Below the pieces are notes generated by a model. It saw nothing but the letters and a program-made list of their open reading frames with translations, had not been told where the DNA came from and did no database searches. Shown here piece by piece: positions 41,700 through 52,559 of a DNA stretch of 64,000 bases (positions are counted from its first letter, which is position 1; the number at the start of each line of letters is the position of its first letter). This stretch comes from Daphnia pulex (Eukaryota; Arthropoda; Branchiopoda; Diplostraca; Daphniidae). The stretch covers positions 5,828,001-5,892,000 of the forward strand of contig NC_060027.1 in NCBI RefSeq assembly GCF_021134715.1, written 5' to 3'. Made by a program: the position numbers and the translations under genes.

Positions 41700-42773
41700 T
41701 TTTACGTGTAGATGTTGACTGAGGTTGGAGCCAGCTTGGGTTTTCCTAGCTGATCGTAAGCGTTTCGGTCCAGAATGGTTACAGTGGAGCCCGAATCAGC
41801 GATGACTGAGATTTTCACGTTGTTTACGGATACATCAAACTTGGAATTTGGGAGGCCCTTGATTGAGATCTAAAATGTGTGTTCGTCATCCGACTCGGAA
41901 TTTTTGACGATTATTACGTTTGTTCTTTCTGTTTGTTTTGCAGGGTGGTAGGATTTTGTCTGCTGTTTTAGGATGATGTTGCTTGATTGGCCAGATCGCT
42001 CTCTTTGGGACGAACGATAGAACTGCTCAAAGTGGTGGATATTCAGGCAGTTGCTGCATTGATGAAAGCGAGCTGGACACGTCGACAAGCGTTGATGAAA
42101 CTGACCACCACAGAACGAGCAGATTCCTCTGTCAGTTTGTTGCTGGTTTCGAGTTGGTCTGTTGCGCCGCATTATGAGGGCTTTTTGGTCAGTTTCCTTC
42201 TCCATTCGGTCTGCTTGGGTGACTGCTGCTTCGATGGCCCGAGCTTTGTTGAGGACAGCGTCTAGAGTCATTGCCGGTTTTTCTAATATCTTCCGTCTGA
42301 TCTCGGTAGAGTTACATCCGATGGTCAGCTGAGCCTTGATTTCTCTGTCTTTGTTGATGAATCCACAGTTTTTTTTATTATTGCTGTAGGCGCGTGTGGA
42401 ACGTGTCGAAGGACTCGCCATCTAGTTGTCGTGATTGCCTGAACGTGAACATTTCAAAATCTGTGTTCACACGAGGTGCGAAGTGGTCGTTTAAGGCACG
42501 CCATGCCGCTTCATAGAACGTTTCGTTCACTGCAACCGAGGTTGCTGTTGCTGGCGTTTTTACACGGACATTCGAATCTAGCGTGTCAAAAATCTCAAAT
42601 ACTCGTGACCCTCCATAGTGAAGAATCAGGGCCTTTCGTCTGGTATCGTCAGTGATGTTTAGGGCCGCCAAAAAGTTGTCGAAACGATTTACCCATTTGG
42701 ATCAGCGAGGTCCAACTGAAAAAGGGTCTTCATCCATGTCGAACAGTGAAAAGGACGGTATAGATGACGCCAT
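41700..42773 (-). pseudogene. gag-protease part of the LTR element
   Basis: Reading starts at ATG 42773-42771 (MASSIPSFSLFDMD). It meets an in-frame TGA at 42704-42702, continues through a gag-like domain (42671-42378), shifts frame near 42400, and reaches a Cys/His knuckle segment (about 42121-42030: CSFCGG...CP..FHQCSNC). A stop near 41871 is followed by an aspartic-protease-like segment with IADSGSTVTILD near 41790. The gag packages the RNA and the protease processes the polyprotein. The stops and frame changes show this copy is dead. Confidence 0.75.
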
Positions 42774-42886
42774 CTTGAACACCACGTAGCGGGACACACC
42801 GGAATCGAATTTAGTTTTCACTTACAAGACAGAAAATCTTTCACAGTCAAATACACGCAGTAAGGGTTCTATAATCTCGTCACCAA

Positions 42887-43046
42887 TGTAATGTCCTAAC
42901 TCAGGGGCTTAACTCTGACTTAGAGCTAGAATAAAGACGATGGGGAAGGATAGCTCGAACCTATTTATTCTTGGCTGGCTATATCTCAACTGCCCGTAGC
43001 CTCAGCTAGTTGCTAGCGGGGCGACGTTTCCATATTGCTGGTTACA
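42887..43046 (-). repeat. LTR (5' LTR relative to the coding strand)
   Basis: This LTR precedes gag on the minus strand and is followed by the putative primer-binding site at about 42869-42886. Confidence 0.9.
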
Positions 43047-43350
43047 GAATATGTTGAAATCATCGAGGAATCGGAGGAATTAGATGATAATAATGGTAAG
43101 TAAATTAACTTTTACATGCGTGAGGATACTAAAAGAGCACGAATACTGGAAATGGATGCACTGACACCGAAGAAGAAAACACTGATGATGATGGAGAAAG
43201 TGCCGAAGATTATTCATCAAGTTGTGACGATCACGGTGAGGCATCTTATGATAAAGAAAGGCTTGGCAGCCTGATGTCCGACTGCATGACGGACTCGGAG
43301 TCGAGAGACAAACCAGACCATTGGGTATAGAAATAGCTCGAAGACTGGTC

Positions 43351-46046
43351 TAGAGTTAAGTACTCCATGGTTTGGCCCAAATATATAGCGCAACACTAAG
43401 ACCTATCACGATGTTATTTTAGCCGTGTTAATAGAAAATTATAATGAATAAAACTATTCATCACGAGAAAAAAAAGATATAAAAGGAATTATTGGTAGTC
43501 GATATTTAATTAACTGATGAAATCGCACGTCCTAAATAATGGAAATTGGCGATGAATTAGCTAACTGATAAAATCGCTGAGTTGAAATTGATGAACAATG
43601 AATAAATGAAATCGCTAGTCCTGAAGAGAGAAATTTCTTTTATTGAATCGAATTATGATTCATACATTCGAAAGAATCTTGCAAATGAAAATTATATTCC
43701 CCCATTACAATTAAATATTAGGGCAATAAGACCTGACAAAAGGAACTATAATCGTAATTAGGGAACAAGTTTCAGTGCCAAAAATGTGAGAATACGAATA
43801 TTAAAAGTTTCTTAGGTCACATGATATGATATACCTTTATAGATGAAAGAGCTCTCAGAAACCTGGGTTGTACAATCATCAGTGAAACATTTCTTGAATA
43901 ACACGTGCACCCATAAAATAAATAACGGGAACTTGAGTCCCACCAACACTTTCCACTTTAAGATCACTTCAAGTCCTTTTTCTAATAGTACTAGCTACTC
44001 GATAGCAAGTGGGGAATCTATCCCTTATGATTTTTGGACAAGTTAAAAGATACTGTCAAGTTAGTAACAATATTTTTCTCTTGTGGGTTAGTTGCACACC
44101 TCAAGTGATTTCAAATTTTTGGGACGATCAAACTTTTCCTTCGAAAAAAATAGCTCTTGATTAAGAAATTCATATAATTCAGGAATTAGGTGCTTGTTGA
44201 TCCATCATACAACCTGAAGAATCAAAGGAACACCATGACCGCTACTTTCTTATGTTACCTCACTTTTCACTTACCATTTCTCTACCATTTCTCGACCACA
44301 TGGAAAGTGGGGTACATGATGAATTGTCCCGGGAATTAAAATGAAAAAATAGCAAACTATATGAATAACTTATTTTTCAAATTGATATTTATAAATTTGT
44401 TCACGGTTGAATTTCTGTCTGACTTAGTTTGCAAATCTGAAAAATTTTGAACTGGCTGGAATCTTCCTTCATATACATGACGTATGGCATTGTAATTCCT
44501 TCAGAGAGCGAACATCACTTTCTTGTGTTCCAGCTCAAGTTTTCTATGTAGCTTTCGCGGAACTTCCTACACTATTTCGTCAGGTTGTGCTTTCCAAACT
44601 GATGGGTACCTTCTTATCTACTGCTAAATTGGGTGCCGTACTTAGAAACCAAAATGGTTATTTAGTTTCTCTTTTTCTCTGACGGGGAGATCTAGTTCTT
44701 CGTATATACCTTGTTATAAAGCACCAAATCTACCTTTTGCAAAAAAAAAATTCCTATTGATCTTCATTAAAAAAAAAATAAAACGATGCATTTCGTTAAA
44801 CTTAGTCGCGTATGCAGATTGTATTTTTTACGCGGATGAGCATGGCACCCAAAAAGACCCAAAAATATTTTGGCCGTAATGCCTTTGTACATATTTTTCC
44901 ATGCTTCGATAAATGATTGAAATATATGCAAGCGGAATTTTGAGGGAAGCAGATCAAAACAATTCCATTTTCAAAGCAATTATTGTTGACCATCTATGTG
45001 GCTGATTGAATTGCGAAGTAGAGCAAAGTCGTGTGGCTATGGAACTGGCGTGACCAAAGTATGTTTTTATTGACCCTTCGTTATTAGTTTAGTCGTTTAT
45101 ATTTTGGATCCTTTAGTTTAAAAAAATCTTCTCTATCCAAGAGACTTGTTTATCAGCCATACGAAATTTTGCGTTCTTGCAAGTCTTCGAAAGTTCAACT
45201 CACCCAAATTGATTTCCCTTTCACAGTGGATTTTGCTTAAACTCTTCTAATAGATTCAGAACGATGACCGGAAGTCTGCCCAGGTGCCGGTTTCACAGTC
45301 GTCGCCATGTTTCTAGTCACTGTCCTAGTAACTACATCCCCAGATGTCAACTCATCAGCCACAACATCAGCTTACAGAAATTAAGGTCAGACAACGGAGG
45401 CCAGCCCTGTCTTAGTGATTTTTTTCCCCCAGGAAGGGACGCAGAGTGCCCCCCCCCGGCCTAAAATAAAATAAAAATCTTGCTGCGTGTTTTTCTTGAT
45501 TGTGGTTTTTTCAAAGATTTCTTTATTTTTGTTATTTTTATCAAAACGATTACAGTTTTTCGCGGGACTTATATCAACCTTGAAGTTATCAATTAATTGC
45601 AATTGCTTGGCATGGACTTCATCTGTTGGAGAACAAAAAAAATGAAATGGACCCCACACAACCGTTTTAATCAATAATCAATGACCATGGCTGTAAAATT
45701 ACAATGAAGACCGAATTTCCCTCCATATTCAGAGATAATATCATCACCCGAGTCTTTTTCTTTTTCGAATTTAAACTTGAAAATTTCTTCGACTTGAAAA
45801 CAAAAAACGCATAAAAACGAAACATTTTGTAAAGAAATAAAAAATAAAAAGATAAAATTACGTCTTACTTTTATGTCTTTTTACCATAAAGCCACGGCAC
45901 TAATTTCTACGGAATTATCCTTCACGTGAAAAGTGGCCCAGCGTAAAACAAGGAAGCAATAAGCCTGTCACGGGAAACAATGTTTAGAAGAAAAAACAAA
46001 CAAATTCCATTAAAATACATTGAAACATACCATGCTCAAGTCGGGT
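43351..46046. other. AT-rich region with no supported gene
   Basis: Only short open frames without domains or splice context were seen. One minus-strand block at about 45586-45629 has both an acceptor (TCCAACAG) and a donor (CAAG|GTTGAT) and could be an isolated exon of the unrecognised frames at 46047-46850, but this is weak. Confidence 0.4.
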
Positions 46047-46850
46047 TCAAATCCATAATTTTTTACACTTTATTACACTTATGAGCGGATCTCGTCGCTT
46101 CATGGGTGAATACATTTCCAAAAACAATACAGAAGAAATCAAAAATTCTAAACTGAACCAATTTGCCCATCGCTTTCGAGTGAAATGACTGGTTAGGTTT
46201 TCCGCAACCAACACAAACGTTTCCTTTAAACATTTCAACGACTCGTTGACTTTCCCTTCAAATAATTCAAAAGTTTTTTTAGGTCAAATTCGTCCACTGC
46301 GTAACTGTAATTCACGGAATAAATTTTTAACTTATCAGAAATTTCCCTTCGGCAAGCCAAATCACAGGCATTACGAAATCCTCTTCGGTTGGATTCTCTC
46401 GCATAAAAATTCAGTTTCACACAAAATTCAACCATTTGCAATGATTGTGGAATGGTTCTTTTCTTTCTTATGAATACTAGCCCATAGCCAAGATTTAGGA
46501 ATTGACGGGAAAAGAACATTTTTGAAACGGTTTTGCAAAATCATACTATCACACTCTCAATACCGAGTCCAAATATGTCACACAATGATGTGATTGCAGT
46601 TATTGTCATAGCGTTGGCGTGTATGCTTTTTTCCTTTCCTTTCACTGTTTTGGCAGCGTATATATGTGTAAACTGTACAGTATAAGTTGAAACAACTATT
46701 TTAATTTCTTTTTTATCGGATTTCTTTTCACCTAATTTGGTTTCAATTGTTAGAGTGGTCATGGACTCCACATCCGAAGTATTTTTTTTCCGGACGAGGT
46801 CCAACAGCCAGCAATCATCGACTTGGATTGAGGAGCGGGAAGCTTAATTA
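46047..46850 (-). pseudogene. Unrecognised minus-strand coding remnant with a frameshift
   Basis: Three minus-strand frames follow one another. 46850-46541 has WLLDLVRKKNTSDVESM and a long Thr/Lys-rich segment ending at a possible donor (ATA|GTATGA). 46519-46235 contains KIYSVNYSYAVDEFDLKK. 46238-46047 contains CLKETFVLVAENLTSHF. Near 46270 the text is continuous across a run of seven A bases if one base is added, giving LFEGKVNESLKCLKETF. This suggests a one-base deletion or a sequencing error in a real gene. I do not recognise the family, and no transposon features adjoin it. Confidence 0.3.
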
Positions 46851-47384
46851 AGAAACCTTTTTTCACAAAAAAGGTGAATTTTATAATTTTTTATGATTTA
46901 TCTGTGAACCTGCTTCCGAAGTCTCGGACAGAAATGAAATAAACTGTAATTTAGGAACTAAAAAAAATATATATTTGTCTTTTTTGTTGAAGATTTCAAA
47001 ACCAGAATTAGCCGTGACGTAATCTTTGACAAAATCAAACGTCAAACATCACCATCATATACAGTCACGCTTGTTAATTTCTTGAGCAGGCTAATTGCTC
47101 TATGTGTTTTTACTTCATATTGACGGAAGGTATACTGGGAATCAAACTACTCCTCCATTTTTTAATTCCTTTTTCACCTTTTAAGGAAAAAAATGAGAGA
47201 AAGAAAGGGGCAGGAAAGGCCAGGAAAGGGGTGACGCAGTCAAAGACAGTCCTAGTCCTAGTCTCGCTTATTCCCCCGTGTAATTCAGATATCGCATCTC
47301 ATCAGGCTCAATACAGTGGCGTTTCTTTACGCACGTATCGTAAGACAGACTTAACAAGGCACAGTTGCTATAGCTCTTTCCAAT

Positions 47385-47965
47385 TCACCGACAGCTAGAC
47401 GCAGCACTGATCCGTTGTAATAAGAAAAACTCAACGACGGCACTCGACTTCCGCAGCTGCGGAGATTCCACCCTTCCAAAGAGATAAATAAACGTTTTTT
47501 CGTTGCGGTCAATGCAAATATGCCAAGAATTCCAGCAGCATGTGACAAACACCTCATTGGAATCACCAAAAAGACTTCTGTAAAAGAAACAAGTCGCAAA
47601 AATGTCTATGGTTATGATTAGCCGATTATCGTCAAATTTTTATCCAAAAATATAACTCCCTCCCCCCCCTTTAGCCCGAGTTTTAAAAATTCATTGCTCC
47701 TTTTTAAAAGCATTTCTAAATTCATTGACGTTTTTTGCGTTAGAACAATTTTCTTAACTTATTAAAAAGATAATAAATCTGTTAAAATATTTTGGAAAAT
47801 ATTTCAAAATCTAATGAAACTTGACAAAATGTCGTTAATTGTGTACCCTTCTCCTAAAAAATTAAAAAAATTAAACGAAGAAAATGCTTATATTTTATCA
47901 ATTCACGTAATTCGTACCCCAATTTTTTCTTCTAATCATTAGTTCAGAAGATTTTTCAATTATTC
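47385..47965. repeat. Segmental duplication, copy B left block
   Basis: This matches 32534-32900. Shared landmarks in the same order are CACCGACAGCTAGACG, GCGTTAGAAC, TTGGAAAATATTTCAA, AATTCACGTA and CTTCTAA. A C-rich insertion distinguishes copy A, and an extra ~250 bp near 47430-47690 distinguishes copy B. Confidence 0.7.
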
Positions 47966-48440
47966 GGATTATTCAGTTTTGCTTGTAGATGACTGCCAAT
48001 ATCACGGATCAACTCCGTTGGATAATTAAGATTAATTATGGCTTGGCAAAATTACGATCCAAAGAGATTAAATGAATTGGAATTAATTAAGACTCTTTAT
48101 TGATGAAAAGACGGCTTTTGGGTATTTAGTTGATTATCCGATACAATCACAGAAGAAAATCGATATTTATAGCTTTTTGCTGTTCTTTCTGCCAGAAACT
48201 TCTTTTTCTTTAACTGGCGCATTGACTGTGGATTGGGAAGCCGCTTCTAACCCTTGGTGCGGAAGACAGTCGGGTCTGCGCCTTTCAGTGGACGCATATT
48301 CTTCTTCATCTGCTTCTAGCTTCAACAGGAAAAGCTTGGCGACGGTAAGATGACGCACTTTCATTGGGCGAACGACGCTATCCGAGCCTTTAAACACCTA
48401 TGTTACTAGTCCCAACGGCCACTGGCTTTGTGTGTGTTCG

Positions 48441-48845
48441 TCAATTACCAGTACGTCGAACGATGACCAGTACGTGGAAACAATATTGTCCCGTTGTTAG
48501 AATGCACATACTTATGGGTGTCCCGCGCAACCTTGAAATAAAAAAAAAAAACGGAGATGAACGTGTCCGCGTCGATAGCGAAGACCATTTCGAATGGACG
48601 GCGCAGGTTAGACACGTAAATAAACAGCCCCGCCGCTTCACGACTCGTTGGAAAATCTTTACTTCGATGGGGCTGAAATAGTCAACTTCGGTACAAGCGA
48701 AGGCAGGCTGGAATAAACGGTCGGACGGTAAAGCCGCCATAAGCGGTGCTGTTGCCTTTGCTGCAAACCACCAGAAGAGCGTGCAATAGTCGACGACTTG
48801 GCGGATAAGACGATTGGGCTTGGTTATCTCAAATTCACACTGCAC
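48441..48845 (-). pseudogene. BEL/Pao integrase fragment
   Basis: The minus-strand frame includes TAPLMAALPSDRL, then CTEVDYFSPIEVK, VKRRGCLFTCLTCAVH and SSLSTRTRSS. These are typical of the start of a BEL/Pao integrase core, where the first catalytic Asp lies in the VDYF block. The frame shifts before the segment with the second catalytic residue, so it is not functional. Confidence 0.8.
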
Positions 48846-50374
48846 TTTTGGCAGCGTTCCCTATGGTGAGCTTCAATTCAAAGCGTAAAACTGGCGCTGT
48901 GTTAGACCGATGAGCCGGTAGCTTCCTAGCGTGAACTCGTCCGGGATGATTCTTCCTTTTCGAAATCCTTGGTGATTGGCCCTTTCTAATAGTGAACTTA
49001 GTCCCACAGGGAACGGCTGACAGGTGGCTGCTTCTTTCTCCGCTTCACACCGATTTCTTTCACGGAATTGGCCGGCCAGCGCAGGATGGGCGCTACTATT
49101 CTTTTCACCCTGTTCAACGGAATCAATTAGGCTAGTAGAGCATCGACACCAAAAGTGGCCTTTCTTGTGGCCCAGGTGAAGACGGTAGACATCTGCTTAA
49201 TTTATGGATCCGGAGCCAAGTCTAGCGGAGACTGCAAGTCAGAAAATGCTTGCCATAATTCCGGTTCATCCATCACGAAAGCCGGTTTAGTGAAGAAACG
49301 TTGGTTTGTAGTCAATTCCGCCGATGGGACTCCCTGGACAGAGTATGCAACGTTGGTACGTACAGCCAACGAGTGGAGACGAACGCTTCTAGAATCTCAC
49401 TAACTATGTTAGCCACATATACCGTAAAACAGAGGCTCTCCTAGTTGATAACGGGCAGATTGTTGGTAGAATCGGTGAACAGCACGACAATGCGAATCTT
49501 GAGGCGCAACTCCTTGATGATGGAAGTGGCCATCCAGACGAACATTATATGTCGACAGAGCTCCCACCGCGGAAGTGACACATGATTATCGGCGCCACCT
49601 TCATTTTCAACATGACGGCCGCCACTTCATCCGACCCGTTTGGCCACTCAAACCGTAGATAGCCTCAAGGAAGCGTCCGAATACATCATAAGCTCGGTAG
49701 CTCCTTTACTGTACTATGACAAATAATGGCCCCTTGGAATCCTAAGGTCGTTGTAGGCTAAAATTACTGTTGTTTTACCTCGTTTATTAACACTGAGTGA
49801 AAGCGCACATTTTTAAACGAAATAAAATGATGGATCTTCCAATCCCTTGATGGTTTTTGTCGACAACCCAATTTGGAAACTTTGCGTCAACCACAGCCTT
49901 TACGATGTGGGGGTAAAAGCAATCACCCCATATCTAAATTTTGCCGTATCATTTTCATTTGCTGGTAGTCTCTGAATCGACTAAAGGCCAAAAAATTCAT
50001 GAGCGTTATTCAAATTAACATGTTAATTTGAATAATCAAGTAATTAAACATTGTAACACGTATCACGTCATAATGTTGTTGTTGTTGGTGTAATTCAAAA
50101 CTTCGCATTAGCATTCAGCTGGCAAGTTTTTAAATTATCACATCATAAAGAAAAGAGGATCACCTAATAAAAAAAACAATTTTTTTTAAATAAAATATAA
50201 CCTATTTTCAAATAAATATCTAAAAAAATATTACCATACACACGAAGATAACTGGTATACATTCCATCACCATTTTAGCTAGTTTTCATAACAAAAGGTG
50301 TACTAAAATGTGCCGTCAGAAACACGAATAATTTATGTCGATCTGTAAGCAAGCATTTTTTTCTCTCCAGCTAT

Positions 50375-51034
50375 CATTTTTGATCTAATGAACACAACAC
50401 ATATAGCAAAATGTCTACAAATTAAATCATGCATCCATATAACATACATCCATAAATCCATCCATCATACATAAAAAAATATCTAGTGAAATGTCTACAA
50501 ATAAATTATACATAAATCACAAGTACTGCCATACCAAAAAAATGTTATGGCGACTAACCAAATATTAGAATTATCAAAATCAATATTATTTACAGAAAAG
50601 GGGAAAAATGAACCTATCACTGAAATGGTACTCGTCTAAAATGGCGTCGTCAAAAATGGCGTTGTCGATAATTCTTGGGGTTCTTTGTGGCTACTAACGA
50701 GGCTCATTTTTGATCTAATGAACACAACACATATAGCAAAATGTCTACAAATTAAATCATGCATCCATACAACATACATCCATAAATCCATCCATCATAC
50801 ATAGAAAAATATCTAGTGAAATGTCTACAAATAAATTATACATAAATCACAAGTACTGCCATACCAAAAAAATATTATGGCGACTAACCAAATATTAGAA
50901 TTATCAAAATCAATATTATTTACAGAAAAGGGGAAAAATGAACCTATCACTGAAATGGTACTCGTCTAAAATGGCGTCGTCAAAAATGGCGTTTTCGATA
51001 ATTCTTGGTGTCCTTTGTGGCTACTAACGAGGCT
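50375..51034 (+). repeat. 330-bp tandem duplication (two copies)
   Basis: Copy 1 is 50375-50704 and copy 2 is 50705-51034, an exact period of 330 bp with about seven base differences. Each copy starts CATTTTTGATCTAATG and ends CTACTAACGAGGCT. It includes internal ATACATCCATAAATCCATCC repeats. The high identity implies a recent event, in contrast to the decayed retroelement around it. Confidence 0.95.
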
Positions 51035-51099
51035 ACAGGTTGCGCGTTGCCAGAAAACTAAATTTTTCTAGTTTAGCTGAATTTTCAGTTCATTTTATT

Positions 51100-51909
51100 C
51101 CTTCATCTCAATAAGTTGCTGGTTGCTTGGTATTTTTTGCTGAGAAAGGGGAATAATTTTACGGGAATTCTAATGGAAGTCTTGAAGTTCATCAAGAATC
51201 CGACCCAGTCTTGCCATTCCTTGGCCAGCTCTGGTTTGAAAGATGAGTCCCATGTATACCGGGCTCGAAAATCCTTCTGAAGAATTAATTTAGTGACGAT
51301 TGAAACAGGAGCAAGGAATCCTTCGAAATTTGTTGCTGTAGCGCGTAGGACTTCACGTCGAATAGCTTCTGCAGCTCACACTTCCGGTTGCTTTAAACAA
51401 TGGTCGGCGAAGTCGAGCGAAATTCCGTTTGAGTCCAAAGTCCTTTCAGTGGGCAGGCCGTCAAAGTCAACTTCCAGAGATGCAACCAGCTTGCCAGGTA
51501 ACGACGACAGGACGACTGGAAGAACCCCACTGGCCCAACTCAAATCCGCTTTTATTCGGGGCTCGCGTAAGCGTTGCAGCACCGTTGATTGCTTCGATTT
51601 TCACCCAAAAAGAAAGACGTGACCTAATTGTCCACGTAAAACTGGCTCCATTTCCTGGACCACAAACTGGACGTCTTCGTCATTGGCATCTTCTGCCGCA
51701 TGACGCAAAACATACGTACAAATGGTGTGAAAACAAACGGAAACAAATATGTGGACTTTCATGTGACATACGTTCTTTACCAGATGAACTTTGGACAAAT
51801 ACGAGAGATAAATAAACGCGTCTTCTACACGCACACAGAGCCGATGAAATTTATTCATTTTGTCACTACCCAGTGCGATGGGAAACTCGTAGCCGCAGCA
51901 GCACGCCAA
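51100..51909 (-). pseudogene. BEL/Pao reverse transcriptase and connection fragment
   Basis: The minus strand carries MKVHIFVSVCFHTICTYVLR and HAAEDANDED (51775-51640), a BEL-type RT block, and LEVDFDGLPTERTL near 51460. FEGFLAPVSIVTKL and AKEWQDW lie near 51330-51200. The blocks are in different frames with intervening stops. The catalytic double-Asp segment is not intact. Confidence 0.75.
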
Positions 51910-52559
51910 TCAGATTGATTTGGAGCACTAACCCCATTAACAGCTGCTCATTCAGTGAAACACCGTTGAACATGACCACTGCGTCGTAGACCAGTCGTCG
52001 CTTTCCTTTCTTGTGCGGGTGGGGCACAGGGTGTCATGGTAGATACCACGCTCTGCCACTGGGTATCACCATAAACTGCAATTTTTTGGATAACCCCGGG
52101 CTACAATTTTCTCTTTTTAGATAATCTTGGCCAATTCCTCGATACTGGACAACTTCTTCATTTTTCTTCTGAGCCGCTCGAGGGTGCTTTGATTGTTATC
52201 CGGAAGGTTGCCGCTGTCCTTCGCCGAACCACCTTGATCCCTTCGGCTCCTAGCGATGCTTTATTTTGGCACTGGCGAAACACACTAGCACAAAGCCGCC
52301 GTGCAGGGAATTGAAATCTCCTTCCTGGAAAGACCCCAACTCCAAAAGCGCTCTGATACAAGCCATCGCAGGCGGATTTCCACATTTTTTTCTGGAGGTC
52401 TTGCATGCAGCACTCATACAGCACTGGGTGTAATAAAAACTCGCCTATCTGCATTGAATATCCGTTGACACGCAGCTACGTACTTCTTACCTACAATCTT
52501 TTGGCAGGCGAGATAGCAAATGAAATACACCCGTATTCCTTTCGATGTTAAAATTCGTG

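Larger units (their letters stand above)
40627..43046 (-). mobile_element. Internally deleted Ty3/gypsy-type LTR retrotransposon with two LTRs
   Basis: Two direct repeats of 160 bp (40627-40786 and 42887-43046) begin TGTAATGTCCTAACTCAG and end near TACA, so both have TG...CA-like termini. The coding strand is minus. Just inside the upstream LTR the minus strand reads TTGGTGACGAGATTATAG, a plausible tRNA primer site starting TGG. Order on the minus strand is gag, zinc knuckle, protease, then a C-terminal tail. Reverse transcriptase, RNase H and integrase are missing. The target copy ATATG may flank the element (before 40627 and at about 43049). The LTRs differ at about 12-15 sites. Confidence 0.85.
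39660..43350 (+). pseudogene. hAT-type transposase relic, split by an LTR element
   Basis: Plus-strand fragments match the order of a hAT transposase. LPRLLRCTCHYLNLVVTTDV lies near 39808-39867 (the conserved RC.CH.LNL block). A long frame at 40083-40456 contains LTVLEDEFLREYIKIMK. 40456-40558 carries SDSRFE...KELF-like text ending in KKEVERRDSKL. After the inserted element, 43050-43320 gives an acidic segment (VEIIEESEELDDNNG). Several stops interrupt the frame (near 39706, 39961, 40078, 40480). The C-terminal dimerisation region is not clearly present. hAT transposases cut and paste DNA with an RNase H-like fold; this copy cannot be functional. Confidence 0.55.
48167..52454 (-). mobile_element. 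Broken BEL/Pao-type retrotransposon
   Basis: The coding strand is minus, so the 5' side is at high coordinates. Remnants run in BEL/Pao order: a possible gag/5' block (52454-52158), reverse transcriptase and connection region (about 51910-51150), RNase H to integrase junction (about 49450-49155) and integrase (48845-48441). Many frame breaks are present. A non-coding AT-rich block, 49740-51034, separates the RT part from the integrase part and includes a tandem duplication. The element sits inside copy B of the segmental duplication, since flanking similarity stops near 47965 and resumes near 52560. No LTR pair was identified. Confidence 0.75.
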
